Source: Syncephalis fuscata | Lineage: Eukaryota; Zoopagomycota; Zoopagomycetes; Zoopagales; Piptocephalidaceae | Reading direction: 5' to 3' | Assembly (NCBI GenBank): GCA_025786725.1 | Contig: JAHLTZ010000006.1 | Location: forward strand, 186,001-250,000 | Length of the DNA: 64,000 nucleotides | Shown here: positions 13,645-27,307 of the stretch, in pieces | Numbering within the stretch: the stretch's first letter is position 1 | Layout: each line of letters begins with the position of its first letter | Notes under the pieces: generated by a model | Told to the model about the DNA's origin: nothing | Database searches by the model: none | Seen by the model: only the letters and a program-made list of their open reading frames with translations | Made by a program: the position numbers and the translations under genes

Positions 13645-13882
13645 ACGAATAAAAGTTAATTTTTATTGCTATCACTACTATTTAGTATCAAACAAATAAT
13701 ACTTTTTTATTTTTAATTCAATGAGTTTGTGGGCTAACACTTTACCTTCTTGATGTATTCTAAATAATGCTTTTCAATATTATGTTCACACGGCCTTCCT
13801 AGTGTTAATTTTAGCTACCACGTTTTTGCATGGGCTGACCTAGAGGTAGTGTCGATAATCTTATTTAATTAATTTTTAATTG

Positions 13883-14050
13883 TGTTATTATTAAACAACT
13901 TATTAAAAGTTTGGTATAGTTTGGGACCAAATAACTAAGCTTAATAACATTTGCGCAATCAAACTAGAATTCGCTCTATTGAACATGGTGATGATAGTGG
14001 GTGCCATCAATCATCAAATATTCATCACCATATATCCTCTATCCATCCAT
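13883..14050. mobile_element. Terminal segment of palindromic element family (mirror copy)
   Basis: Reverse complement of 4141-4309. It opens with TTATTAAACAACTTATT, then AATAACATTTGCGCAATC, CTATTGAACATGGTGATG and CATCAATCATCAAATATTC. Element interior is to the right. It forms the inner end of the right duplication arm. Confidence 0.6.
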
Positions 14051-17000
14051 ATCATTTTATTATATTAGATGCACTCTATTTGTTGTATACTTGACACGCT
14101 TTATTCGCTTCACTCGTTGATCTATATACATTATAGATTTATTATCACTGTTTGTATCTTTTTTAATGTATACTGTTTTATTGCATATCAACCATGCGCT
14201 ATTCATAACTGTTGTTTGTTTGCCGCCAGCTTTATTTGTTACAGAACTCAGTTTATTTTGTTCATGACGCATAAGTGTATACACAATAACTACATTACTG
14301 CTCATGTTCTTCTCACTGCCCATTACTGCTAATGTATCATAATGACATAGAATGGTTTATTACCATAATATAGATAACAAACAACATGATGTGTGTGTGC
14401 ATTACAGGTAGTGTATACCGTATATCGTAGAATAGCCATAAAGTGTTTTATAGTTAATTAAACACTAAAAACAATTGTAGACACAATGGTAATAAAACAG
14501 TCGACACCATTGTCTGTTTTATCACTATTCTAATTACATCATATAAACTTGGCAAATATAAAGTATTTTAACGGCACTTGGATGAATTGTATTAGTATAC
14601 ATGTATCTTCCATTAAGATTTGTTATAACTACCAATTGAAACTTGATTTCAATTAGTTGGTTTGTATACTGTAGAATAACCAGTGCTGATTTAAAATAAA
14701 ACTGTAGTTGGCATTACTAAACGAATAGAGCTGCCTAGTATGTTATGTATGTCATTTTAACCTATGACATACTTCACGCTTAATCGGTTGAATCCTGTAA
14801 CACAAATGCTATTCGTCAGTTTATCACATTGTAAAGATACTGCTAATAATGATGTCTATTCAATATGAGCAATAGCAATAATGATTATTTGTATCACGGA
14901 TGTAAAGAATGGTGTTTAAATAAAAGCACGGCTGTTGAATATTACACAGTAGTTATTTATACGGAAGAATAACTGCATAGTACATTGGTCTTGGACGGTT
15001 TCAGGTGAGTCATGTTTTATTGCAAAATTCGTAATCGTCACAATATAAGCCGGCCTTGCTGCTTTTGAACCAAGCATTATGTTTTTATCTCCTCTTGCTA
15101 TTCTTTGTCGCTCGATATGACCTACGCCCCTTTCTCTTACCGCTGTTTGTTGCTCGATATGCTTATCATTTTTTAAATGTCCGATAATTACAAGACCGCA
15201 GCAACTTACTGTTTTATATGCTTAAGTTTAGTAAATGAGCGTGTGAGGAGCAATGCGGTTGTGTTCTTTGGCTATGTGAGCACCATTAGATATATAGTAA
15301 ACTAGACACTATATGGTTTGGCAGCATGCATTCCAACATGCTGTATACGGTGTTAGACTGCACATAGCCAATAGGCCTTCTGTTCAGTGATATGGCGTTT
15401 GCTGTGTGTTTGTTTGTGGTAATTGCATTGCTAAGTATTTGGTGTATGGGCAGTAAAGATCTTTAGATATCGCCTATAACTAAATTGACTTGGATGTGGT
15501 GGTAGGATTAGTTGCTGTTTATATAACAGCCACTAGCTTGACCCTGTACGAACGTACATAGTGTTGCATACGGATAACGTATGCGATAGAGCCAGTGCGG
15601 TTGTGCGGGATGAGAGTAGTGGTTTGTGCGACTGGTTGAATAGTTTATCAACGTATAGGGCTGAGCTTCTGCTTGTGACGGTACAGTGACATTGCGGTTG
15701 ATGCTATGCCCAACAGTTATTTCGGATGCTTAGCAATGTGATTATGCGGCAAGCATAATTGCTATAGTTTATTTACATGTATCGTTTGCTAATGTCACTT
15801 TTAATAGATATAGATTCCAGGCATGGTTATATTCAGCAAGCATAGAATTGCAATACATCGTTTAGTCACTATTCTGCACCATTATCATTATACATGTGTA
15901 TTTTTATGAATAAATAAAGTTATTTTGCAAATATTACTGTTACAATCAGCTATATTTGATACAACTTCAGCACACTGCTTATCTTAATAGCAATAGTTTA
16001 TTTAGTTAATTGTATTATTTATTATGTTATTAGACAGCTTGTCAACAATTTAGTGTAATTCGGTAGTATTCTTACAGTTGCGATAACACTTAGTCTGTTA
16101 AAAGTGTAAAATGAATTATTCACCAAATGTGTATTAACATTTTTTGCAAAAAGTGGGCAAATGTGCAAAATGGCTAGTACCTGAAAATAAACTCGGGCAT
16201 GGTAGCACAATGGAAAAAGATTATACGTTAAAGTTTGCAAATGCACCTTAAAATAATTGAACAACATGCAAGGGCTGTGCAGCTCATGTAACAGCTTGAT
16301 AATTAAATGCAACGAATGACAAAGAAGTAAATAAGCATGCAGGAAATAAAGTGGTGTAATACTACTGATTAGCATATAATTTACGCAATGTTGCGCGTAT
16401 CGCTTGCTATGTTAACCAGATACTCAATATCAATTTAGTGAGTCATCCATCCGGAACAGCAATTGTGTAAAGAAAGTAAGACCAGTTTCACCTATACAAA
16501 ATCGTCATTATGGCAGCAGCATGTTATGTGTATTGCTGTCGCGGCGACTTTTAACGCCATTAATATTACAGCGCCGATTAATTGATTAGTTCACAACAAT
16601 CGGACCTTTAATAAATAAAATAAAGTATGTTTAGTCTTGCTGGCAACTTAACGCGTTTTTATGCAGTTTTAGTGTATATTATTCATAAATAAAGCAATAG
16701 CAATACTCGCTGTATTCCGATAGACATCTGTAACTGTGTAACTAGTGCATTGTGAAAAGAGCAAACTAGCCAGCAGTCGTATGTGACCTTCCTTTTTATT
16801 CGCGGCTGCTGCGTATTTTCATTGTTGCATAGCAGATTCATATTGAAGCTATTGCCATTGAATATGCCATCGAATACAAATAGCTACCGTTTTTTTGAAC
16901 ACCATGACGTCGTGCTCTACATGCGGCGTTTTATGGATGATAAAGAGGTAGTCCTCCTGGCAAGTACTTGTCGTCTTCTGTATCGGACGATGGCCAATCG

Positions 17001-18181
17001 TCCCGACTATTGGAAGCGACAGTACAGACGGACGTTTTCATTAGGCGATCCAAAGGAACAAGAGTGGATCAAATGGTACAATTGGAATATGAATGCCATA
17101 CCAAACTCTACTCCTTCATCGTCTACTTCTAGTCTTGAGCCTGCGTCATGGTTTCAAGCCTACCAGCGACGCCAACAGGTTGATTGCAACCTAATGGCAG
17201 GCCAATTCGAAAGAAGAAACTGCCAACTACCGGTCGATAAATGTGATCAACTGAAATTGGTTGATTTAAATCCTTGGCATGTGCTGGCACAAGACAAAGA
17301 AGCATCGAAGCTATGGTCTATTCAGCATGGCTGTTTTGGCGATGATGATGAACACAGCAACGAAGAACTGGCCTGCAACGAGCTGACCATTCCTTTGCCC
17401 GCATCATTATTTACCGGTCAACCTCGAATCAAGACTGTCTATGGAACACATCAGTTTGTGTTGGCTGGTGTTTTCATAGACACATATGAAGATTTAGCTT
17501 CCATTTACGCATGCGATCCAATAAGCAAGTAGTAATGGCAATTTTAACGATAATACTAAATATTTATTAATACTGTTATATAGTGAGTATTGATGATATA
17601 GAAGCACAACACATATTAAAAAATAGCTAGAAAATCCAGTTGCTTTATATGAACACACACCTACTATTTCAACAACCGAACCTTCAAAGAACAAGAAAGT
17701 TGGCCGCAAAAGGTCATTTTAGTATGGTCTGTTACTGACTGCTCATCTCCAAAAGTTATTCAGCTTCAACGCGAAAATGGAGGAGTGCGCCATGAAGAGC
17801 GACTGGACTTGGCTGACATTTATAACGAATGGGTCCTTTTCCGCACCATCAATATCGAAGAACAATATTATCGATTCGATCTATTTGATTTGGATGGCAA
17901 TCGATGGGTACAAGGTCCAGCAGTAATCGATAACATTTCACGCGCCTGTATCCAATTCGCTTCTCCCGACAAATGCCAGTTTTTAACATGGACAGTAATG
18001 TCCGGATCTGCAAATGAGGCTGCTTCTACGGCAGCAGCAGCTCACCATTCCGAAACTATTGGCAGCGATCGTGAAAGAACGCACATCCAATGGGAGCTAC
18101 TAGAGGCTCAGAAAGGTCATTTGCAGTGTAAGGCGATATTATCAGGTCAAATCGCCATTCCATACTGCCTGGACGTCATCA
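13883..18181. repeat. Right arm of large inverted duplication
   Basis: Mirror image of 1-4309. The match is seen through the whole non-coding stretch 13883-16860 and the F-box gene; it may continue past 18181 against sequence left of the window. Differences include four amino-acid changes in F-box exon 1, a 1-nt loss in the intron and a 1-nt loss in exon 2. The non-coding 14051-16780 part contains no credible gene. Confidence 0.95.
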
Positions 18182-18807
18182 TTAAGGTCGAGATGTATTC
18201 AAACAAAATGTGTTTAGTCATGGCAAAAAGCTTTTTCCATCCAAAATATGGCACTGTATTATCACTGCTCGTATTCGGAAAATTTGCATCGGACAATGTG
18301 CCAGAGTCAATATTCGACTCCAGCGATTATTGCCAGTCACTGCCAATTGATAGCTCTAAACAAGGACGTATATTATGGCAGCGAAAGATAGATAGCGACA
18401 ACATTACAAAGTTATTCAGCAAAAAACTGATTATTGTCAATACTGGTGAAAACTATAGAGTGCTGGATGCTTGCAGTGGAAATAGCCTGCTTGTAGTTAT
18501 TTATCCGTACCACGAAAGACTTGCGCCTTTCCTTGGGTCTTTGTGCGCCATGGTCGGCAACAAGATAGAGAAAATTTGGTTTACTGATATGAAAACCCGC
18601 CAGTATTACGAAGCACCGCCATGCCTTACTGGCAGACGAGTTCGTGACGCCAATGCTACAACTCGAGGTCTTGTTAGAGTAGAAACTAGCAACTTTCCAG
18701 GTTTTGAAATAGAGTCTGAATGGTCGAACTATCATATATCAAGTGCCGTCTTTGGTCGAATTGCCAAAGAAGAAGGCAATGTTGCCTACAAAGCTTATAT
18801 GTTATAA
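16864..18807 (+). CDS. F-box protein, right copy, frame broken at 17689
   Basis: Exon 1 is 16864-17528, the intron 17529-17630 and exon 2 17631-18807. Exon 1 is the same F-box as the left copy with a few substitutions. Exon 2 has one G where the left copy has two (17689), so normal splicing runs into a TGA near 17730. An alternative acceptor at 17698-17699 would restore the frame and drop about 23 residues. Downstream of the lesion the frame stays open for about 370 codons to 18807, which suggests a very recent lesion or a base-calling error. The C-terminal half is rich in Trp, Tyr and Phe and might be a beta-structured substrate-recognition domain, but no known repeat is evident. Confidence 0.75.
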
Positions 18808-18970
18808 AGAGCTTTAATTGCAAACTCTTATTGTAAATAAAATTTGTATTACATCTATTGAATATCCAAATTGAATAGTCCATTAAGTATGCAAAAGTAA
18901 TACCATAATAATAATGATATTTTTATTAGCAGTTTATTGGACACTTAGTGTAATTGGAGCAAATGAATAA

Positions 18971-19926
18971 ACTTGATAACATTCGCGTAATTGAACTACA
19001 CATTTAATCTATTGAACATGGGACAAGTGGTGAGTTTTACTTAATCATTACATCATCACATTTATTGTTTGTTTGATGGTAAATGACTAACAACTAATAA
19101 CATCCAACCTATTGAACATGATGATGGGTGGTGAGTGACATCAATCATCAAATACTCATCATAATAGATTCATTATCCAGTATGCATATAACTAGTATTT
19201 ATATCATTTCCATTCTATTACATACTACTATATAATACTCTATGACATACTAGACACATTCTATTTTTTATATATTCTGATATACTTTGCTTATTCCCGT
19301 CATTGCATTATACACATTCTTCCCATTGTGTACTCATTCTATCCTATGTCATTTCATGCTCACCTAGCCTTCCTCTATCCAAAACAGCTTTTATGTTTGT
19401 TCTAGTCTTATTATTGATAAAGCCCGACTAATGTTGCTCATTCGCTTACTAGCCTATATGCAATGTAGCTTTAACACAGCTAATCGCCACTTCATCTTGT
19501 ATATTCATCACATTGCTTTATTGTCTAATAACTACGTGCTACCTAGTGCCGTTGTCCGTTTGGTTCTAGCTTTATCCTTGATAAAAGTCTATTCATTTCA
19601 ACTTATTTATTCATCAAAGCATATGTATTCGGGATATATAGCAAATATAATGTATCCAATATGTCATAGAATAATAATGGTATAAGTGAATAAAGTATAT
19701 GTGTATACTGGACATATGCATACTGATAATGAATCTACAATGATGAGTATTTGATGATTGATGTCACTCACCACCCATCATCATGTTCAATAGGTTGGAT
19801 GTTATTAGTTGTTAGTCATTTACCATCAAACAAACAATAAATGTGATGATGTAATGATTAAGTAAAACTCACCACTTGTCCCATGTTCAATAGATTAAAT
19901 GTGTAGTTCAATTACGCAAATAACAA
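18971..19926. mobile_element. Palindromic non-autonomous element, copy A
   Basis: Roughly 0.95 kb with long terminal inverted repeats of about 190-200 bp. The left end carries CGTAATTGAACTACACATTT, TTGAACATGGGACAAG and CATCAATCATCAAATACTC; the right end is its reverse complement, ending in CAATTACGC. The interior is non-coding apart from an 84-codon chance frame. Copy B at 33340-34250 is the same element in the opposite orientation. There is no transposase, so it behaves as a MITE-like element. Target-site duplications are not clear. Confidence 0.85.
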
Positions 19927-21386
19927 TAAATATGACTATTTAACTGCAACTTTAACACAATTATCATTACTACAAACACCATACTATTACTTTGCATGAC
20001 TGGAACTATCATACACACTGCCTTCTTTCTCTACCACCATTCTCGCGGTCATTTCAGTATATAGTAAGGTTGGAGTAACTATATCTGTGTCATTTAACTT
20101 CTTTTAATTCTGTTTAATTAAATGAGACAGCTTTTCTGTTGGTTTTCACTATTATCAATATCAAGTAAACAATACATTAGCATTTAAATATCAATTAACA
20201 CAATTACGATAATCATCTATCATTGACACTGAAAGCAAACGTTTATCAATTCATTCACAATGTTGTATCGACTAAAAAGCCTTAACAAAACTTCAAATAC
20301 AAAGAAAGAGTGTGAATGGCACATATCAAACAATGGAGCATGCGCTGCCACCACCATCACGACAATTACTGCAGTAATAGTACGAATAGTAGGAGAAACG
20401 AGAGCTTGTATCGGTGCGTATCAATAAGTAATCAACGCAAACAGAAATAAAAGAAAAAGAGAAATGAAGAGTAGAAGAAGAAAAACGCCGAAAGAAACAA
20501 CACGGAGAACAAATAAATGAACGAATAAGTAGATGTGTTATCGGTGTGGTGCGTATGTGCGTGCAGCACTACACGGCTAGCGTGTAATATATGCTGAACA
20601 ATAAAACCATATACAATCAAAAACAACATGCGATACAATCGACACGACTGAAATGTGATATGCATTGGAAGAATAATGGCCACAAAAGGGAGCGAAAAAA
20701 GATTAGGAAGCGATCAGCATGAAGATGGTAGCCGCAAAGCGAAAAGTAATATGATAACAAGCACATCGAGTGCCAAAACAACTTTCAACGTATTTAACAT
20801 CGATGACAAGCAGCATAAAAGGTGATACCTAGATAACTAGATAGCTAAAAAGTAGATAGAAATAGAGAAGCGAAACTAGACCGGATAGATTATCGTTGGT
20901 CGTTGATAGCATCAAGAATAAAAGTGGTAGGATCGGTAATGACTAGGACGTGGCCATAATGATAGTGGTGGTGGTGTGTGTTTAATAATGATGACAAGTG
21001 CGAGAGAAAAGGTATACACAACTGCCAGCAATTGTGCAGCTGGCCACAGCCAAAAAGGGACCTGCGACCAGCGCGGGCAAGTCCATTTGCGTATTCTAGA
21101 TCTGTCACACGCGCAGAAATAGAATATTGCAAAGGACATTAACAATGGAGTCTAATAATATATAATAATAGTATAACGGTGGTATAAAAACTAATAAAGC
21201 GGTGACGTCCAAAGTTGACTTCCATAAGTAACAGAAAGAATAAAAACCAATACCAAGTGTATTATCATCGTAAAGATTAATAATGAATATGGTATTAATA
21301 TTTGTATACTAATATAACTGAATAATGTATGAAAAGTCACGCTGCCGATAAACTAAAACAGCTGCGTACAGAAAAAAACAACACCG
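19927..21386. other. Intergenic spacer, nothing recognised
   Basis: About 1.5 kb between copy A and the 3' end of the ankyrin-DIL gene. The frames seen on the minus strand are low-complexity and have no exon context. Confidence 0.5.
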
Positions 21387-23900
21387 TTACGTATGCTTAG
21401 GACCGTCAAGTAGACTAAAGAATTCATCGGGTACCGAAGGTGTAAAGTCTTTGCCACCGCTGTTCTTGCCCCAACATACGCCCATTTCATTGTTTGATGG
21501 GACGGAGAAAGGAAGCATATGAGCTGAATCCACGAGTTCCTGTACATCGTTAGGATCACCAGCACCTTCACCACGTGCATCACGATCTAGATCGCGTACA
21601 CTACGCACACTGCTAACTGTGCACAGATCGGCATCGTCGGTAGGCGGCTGTTCACCAGCAGGCAATGCTTGTTGTGCTGTTGCGTCGGATACTGCTTCAA
21701 TGTAGCGACGAACATCGCCGGTAACACGGGCTTCGCCGATTTCGTAGCGATACATGCGTACGGCACGCATTAACTGCAGTGCATTAAGTTGGTCAAGTGC
21801 CTTGATTGTTTCAACGTAGGCTTCAACTTCGCGTAATTGCGACATGCATTGCAAGAATTGCAAAAGCTGTGTGACGGGCGCAATACGTGTCAATAACGAG
21901 GTAGGCAAATGATTAGAGCGAACCCATGACTCGAGTTCAGACAGGTTCATTCGGATTTGCATAGCCTTTGAGCGACTGCATAATGCACGGTCGGTCAATA
22001 TACCGTTAAATAGCTCGGAATTAATGTAGTAAAGCAGCTGTGTCGTCGCTTGGTGAATAAGCGATGGGTGAACTTCGTAAGTTTGTAGCACGAAAAGCGA
22101 CGAGCTTAGCAAGGCTGTCACTGATCGTGGTGTAACTGATGCTTGTGGCGTAAATGAGCGACGGAAAGAAATGCGTCGATTCATAGGACTAGACGGGCGA
22201 ATTGCATAACTGCCGCTAATTGTTTTTGACCGGTGAAGGAAGCGAGCATTGGCAGCACTTACGCTATCGTTGGCCGACGTTTGTGAGAAAGAATTGTCGT
22301 TTTTAAGGTTGAATAAAAAGCTGCGTCGACTTTCACGTTCAAACTTTAAATCCTCCAATGGAATCGGGTCGTGCATAAGAATGGCCGTATTGAGCACGGC
22401 CGATAGACGAGCTTGCACGTCACGTACCAATAAAATATACGTTTCTTGAATAATTTCGGATAATCGGCATTGATAATTGACGGTCACACCAACGAGACCG
22501 GCATCTTTCCGAAGATAGTAAAGTAGCTGTGTGCAATTAGATAGCCAAAAAGCAAGGAATGGCACCTCATTGCTACGGGCCTGTGTCATCTTGGAGATTG
22601 TTTCAACGGCAGTGCCGAGTAATTCGTCCAATAAATCCGACATGCCAAAGCTATTAGCGTAGCGTGCAGCCAAGAAAAGCACATTGGCTGGTGTGGCGCG
22701 CTTTTCACGCGAACACAGCGGCTTCATGTCGCGTACAAGAATGTCGATAAGCTTTTGTACGTGATTTGGTGAAAATACCAGCATTTGTGTAGGCAGGCAA
22801 TTTTCCCAGTCAAATTCAAGTGGAATATCGTCTTCGTCCTCTTCTTCATCGTCGAAACCAAGCGAATCAAGGTCCATATTAAGTTCGCTGGCATTGGCAA
22901 GTGCGCGTTTTAGTGCTGCCTCAGTTTCCATAACTGACATTTCTGGGTCAAACCCAATAGGCATAGCCTCGCCTTGCAAATAGTACGAGTTATCTTCGCG
23001 CCAGTTATAGCCAACAGGACTATTGCCGCGTAGACCACCGCCACGAGGTGACGCAAATGCTTCAATCAGCTTTTCGTTTGATGCACCTTCGTGGTTAAAG
23101 CCGTGTTTGACATATTGCAAGACTGTACGACCAGTAGCCGAACGCTTATTGGTAGATGCGCCATTATCAAGTAGTAATTTAACAATGCGCTCGTGGCTAT
23201 TGTTTGTAGCCCACATAAGTGCACTCCAGCCAACTAAATATCAAGATAATAAACGTATATATTAGTTAGTTAATAATTTATTATCGCTTATTAATGTTAT
23301 AGTATACGTACATCGATCTTGGGCATCAACATTGGCGCCGGCACGCAATAAAGCCTTAGCAACGTCCAAATAGCCGAAACAGGCCGAGTAGATGAGCGGT
23401 GTTGTGCCATCTTCATCCTGTGCATCCGGATCGATCCAGTGACGAGCATCGACGTTTTCAAGTAGCTCACAGACACGCTTATCATCGCCGCTTGAAGCAG
23501 CACGCGATAAAAGACGCGACATTTTAGCACGCTTCATTTCGTCAGCCATTGATTCATCGGCTAAAATGTCGTGTTCATTGGCAAATTGATCTGGATCAAC
23601 AACGCCTGGTGTGCTATAATCGATTGGTTTGATTTCAAATGTGCTAATAGAAGTAGCAGCCGCCTCTTCATCAACAATATTGTTTTCATTTGAAATAGGA
23701 TCATCGCCAGATGCTGAAGACGAAGAGCTGTGATTGTCCAGTTCAGGCTCCGATAAAGCCAATTCAACATTAGATTCAGAATGTTGATCGTGGTGGTGGT
23801 GGTGTTCATGTTCAGACAACATTTTGTCACCAAAGGCAGTAGTGTCCATATTAGACACGGCAGTGATAACGTCTATAGTGCTGTCGGGTGACATACTCAT
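21387..23900 (-). CDS. Ankyrin-repeat and dilute (DIL) domain protein
   Basis: Two exons, 23900-23312 and 23233-21387, joined in phase 1 inside an ankyrin repeat; 811 residues. The head has a His-rich run and Ser/acidic low complexity. Two or three ankyrin repeats lie at about residues 130-240 (TPLIYSACFGYLDVAKALL, then a W-S-A-L-M-W-A repeat). After an acidic linker comes a DIL domain of about 400 residues, the fold of myosin-V cargo tails, ending with the typical PFSVPSNNEMG and a Phe-Phe-Ser-Leu-Leu-Asp end. Fungi have such DIL-ankyrin proteins without a motor head; a role in polarity or vesicle trafficking is inferred only from the domain. The single 78-nt intron is notable among intron-rich neighbours. 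Confidence 0.9.
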
Positions 23901-26900
23901 TTAAAACCGATAGCTGCAAATAATGCACTTAGGCAATAATTGAAATATTGCTAAACTGTAAAACCGGCTATTACTGCAAAACAACAAAACACAAATTGGT
24001 TCAGGTTATGCTGCTGCTGATAATAGCTGGTTGGTTACGATAAAGAATTGGTGTTGGTTGGTTAAGTTGATAAGTGACCGAGGCCGGCGGCACCGAGCTT
24101 GAACACTACTATGACTAGACAATACAACAAAAATAGTCAGTATTGGTAATTAGTAATTACGAGTATATCACTCTATCAGATGATGCATCAATAATAGGAC
24201 TAGGCAGGGGCCAATTTAAAGCAATTAAACTAACAAATAGCAATACGTGCCAGTATATGCTTACATACGCTATATATGTCCAAAAGAAAAAGAGATGACA
24301 AATACAAGTCGTCAAAGTTTACAATAATTGTAGTGAAATAGACTAGAGGTTGCCAAGCGGAGTCAGCTCATGTCAAATAGGCGTTGAACCAAATAGCATT
24401 GCATGTTTTGTCGTCGTTGTTATGACGGCTATGTTTGTTGACAAATACTGCAAAACAAAAGAACAAAGAAGATATGACCCTTGTTTGTTCAACGTTACAT
24501 AAAAAGGATGGAGTTATAGACTTGTGCGTTGTCTGTTACTCAGTAGGATATGCAGCAGTGTAGAAAGTTAAGATGACCATTAATAAAAAGCGACATGTAA
24601 CTACTCAGCAATTCAGCGGAGACTATAGTCTTGCCTATTGTCGCCGCTCTATCACTTTGCCCGTCAAAAATAAACAATAACAATAGCCGTGATGACGACA
24701 ACGACAAAAAGTATGGCAAAAACACCTACCAATGCCAATAAAGTGAACGCAGTGGACGCAAGCGTCGATGCCGAATAATGAATAAGCGACAACAGGTGAT
24801 GAACAATAAAAGATGGTACCAGTCAACGCAATGACCGATAAATCAGTAAAAAAATTGAGATGATGTAGCCAGAACCGCTGTAGCTGCAAAGGGCGTCAGA
24901 AGGAAGAAGGAAAAGCAACTGCAGTCGTTCGTATCTCGCACTCACTTTCTTTCTTTCTTCTCTGTGTGGATTGAAATATTTCTCAATTGAGAAAGGCGAG
25001 GGGGAAAACACAAGCTTGGGTGGTGGATAAAGAATGAAGAATGAGTGACTGAGTGAATACATTCATAAGATTAATATAGATAATTCTATCTTTCACTCAT
25101 TCTCTGTAAAACTACAACAGGTCAACTGATAACTGCCCCAATCAAGCAGTCAGCCAGATTAATTATAACTATTCACATCATCCATGCGTTATCCTTGCTA
25201 TGATTACTCAAACAGTCTGAATTAATGGCACCATTGCCCAAAACTATGGAGTAAAAGCCTTTGTCGCCTTAAGCAACTAACACTGAATCCACCATACCGG
25301 CTGTTGTTACCACTCTCTATTTCTCACTCTCTATCCTATGCATTATCGCTGCCATTCAAGGCATTGACATCATAATTATCTCCGCCACATGGAGTAGACA
25401 GTTATGATCAGCAACGAGGGGTTTGGTTGTACCAAGTAGGTCTGTGTGTCTCTCTTTCCAACATGCGGTAGCCATGTGAAGATAGAACAATACTTTACCA
25501 ATCTTACAATAAAATAGATCATCTTATTATCTTATTGTGATGGCTATAATTACTATAAGCTTGTCTATTGTGCTTATTTGTATGATTCACCAAAGTGCAG
25601 CCATCTAAGTTGTCTATTCAAATAGTAGAAATGAATAGTATGGCATGCAGTATAAATCAAGGGTGTCAAGTAATGTAATGACTGCTGTAGCATGTGGCAG
25701 TGCGTGCCTCTGTGTGCAGCAAATTGTTTTTTAGTCAGGTGCGTGTCTGTGTATTGACACATGTCTATCGCGCTCTTTATGACGGCCACTGTGGTCACAA
25801 TAGCGCCCCTTTCAAGTTATAATCGATTATTGTATCCATGATCGAACTATGCTCGTACGAATATACAAATATCAACACTATACCACTTCTCTCATCCTCC
25901 TTATCCTCCTTTCCACTCATCGCTTGTTGTTTGATAGCAAGTACTTTGTTGATTATATTGAAAATAAACGAGATCCCAATCAACAACGCTTTTATAAATA
26001 ACTACTTACTTGTCCTTGAATGATGTGACGCCAAAAGTATCGGTCACAATAGCGAGAATAGTGCTCAAAATACGTCTATTCGATAAAACCAACAGTGTAA
26101 TAGTTAGAGCAGTGGCTGTAATAGTAGTAGAAATAGTAGAAGTTGTAAAGTAAAAGTTGTAGCAGTTGTAGTTGTAGTTGTAGTCGTTGTAGAGTAAGTA
26201 AAAGAAAGCTATTAGAAAGAGAAACAACTAGGCCTCCTTATGCACGTTAGCTGCGTGTGCAAATGTTGTAGTTATTTGCGGATGTATGACCACGCAAAAA
26301 ACTGATAACTAAGCACTGTAACCACCACACCAATCGATATCAAGGTAGAGGATGTGTGAGGATGTGTGAATGGTCAATGAGTGGGTGACACGCTGCGTAT
26401 TGATTCTCAATAAAATATGCGTGGTAATATGTGCGCGTGCGTGCGTGCCTGTCTGCTGTTGCTTTGCCTGTCTGTCTGTCTGTTGTTTGTCGTTCTTGTC
26501 GTTCTTTCTGTCTTCTGTTGGTAAAAACCGGTCAAAGTAAAGCACACGATAATTTGCTATCGTTGCTATTGTTACTGGTGATAGTAGTGTTGGGAACAAG
26601 AATACCGATAATCGTTGTCATCAAATTGAGAAAATGGCTGCCCATTCAAGTTGAGCACATGAATACCGGCCTATTAAATAAAAAGTCCCCTTGACTAGAA
26701 ATGGATCGTAACGATGTATGTGTGTTGTGTGTTGTGTGTGCGTGTAGAGGTGCCCTTTCTCTTTAACTGCAGTGCCATATTTGGAATAGGCGGAGTTCAA
26801 GGATGTTTGTGTCGCGGGTACACGTGAAACTTTGGCAAACTCCTTGATTTCATTTGGGTGCCAGATTCATAACAATGACCTGTATAAACAGGAATATATA

Positions 26901-27307
26901 AGAATGACACTGCTAACGATAAAGAGAAGAATATCAGTGATGAATTTTATCAATATCCATTGTACTTTTGGCCCTTATAAGTAACTTTGTATTCGGACTT
27001 TTACGATAAACAAGACAAATAGCAAAAGAAAATCCCTTACAGCTTAATAAATAGCAAAACAAAGGACTATTCTCCTAAATACTGTTTTAGCCTAGTCTTT
27101 TACTGCCAAACACAGTATCGGCTTATTTTAAAGAGTATTCATGTTTTCTATTAATAAGTGCTTTTGTTCGTTTGACTGATGATTCAAGTATAATGCAATA
27201 AACAGTGCAAATAGTAGTAATAACTTTATCATAACCAATGACTATCAATGGATAGTATTACAAATATATAGAATATATATACATTAGTTCTTAAATAGCA
27301 AACTAGC
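23901..27307. other. Long intergenic region with simple repeats
   Basis: About 3.4 kb with no credible exon on either strand. It holds short repeats: GTAGTT-like hexamers around 26150-26200 and a GTGCG/TGTC tract at 26430-26490. The part nearest 23900 must contain the ankyrin-DIL promoter. Many open frames here are short, repeat-derived and overlap on both strands. Confidence 0.5.

Noticed and set aside
20432-21145. Three minus-strand frames between copy A and the ankyrin-DIL gene
   Set aside because: Low-complexity translations without splice context. They lie downstream of the ankyrin-DIL stop codon.
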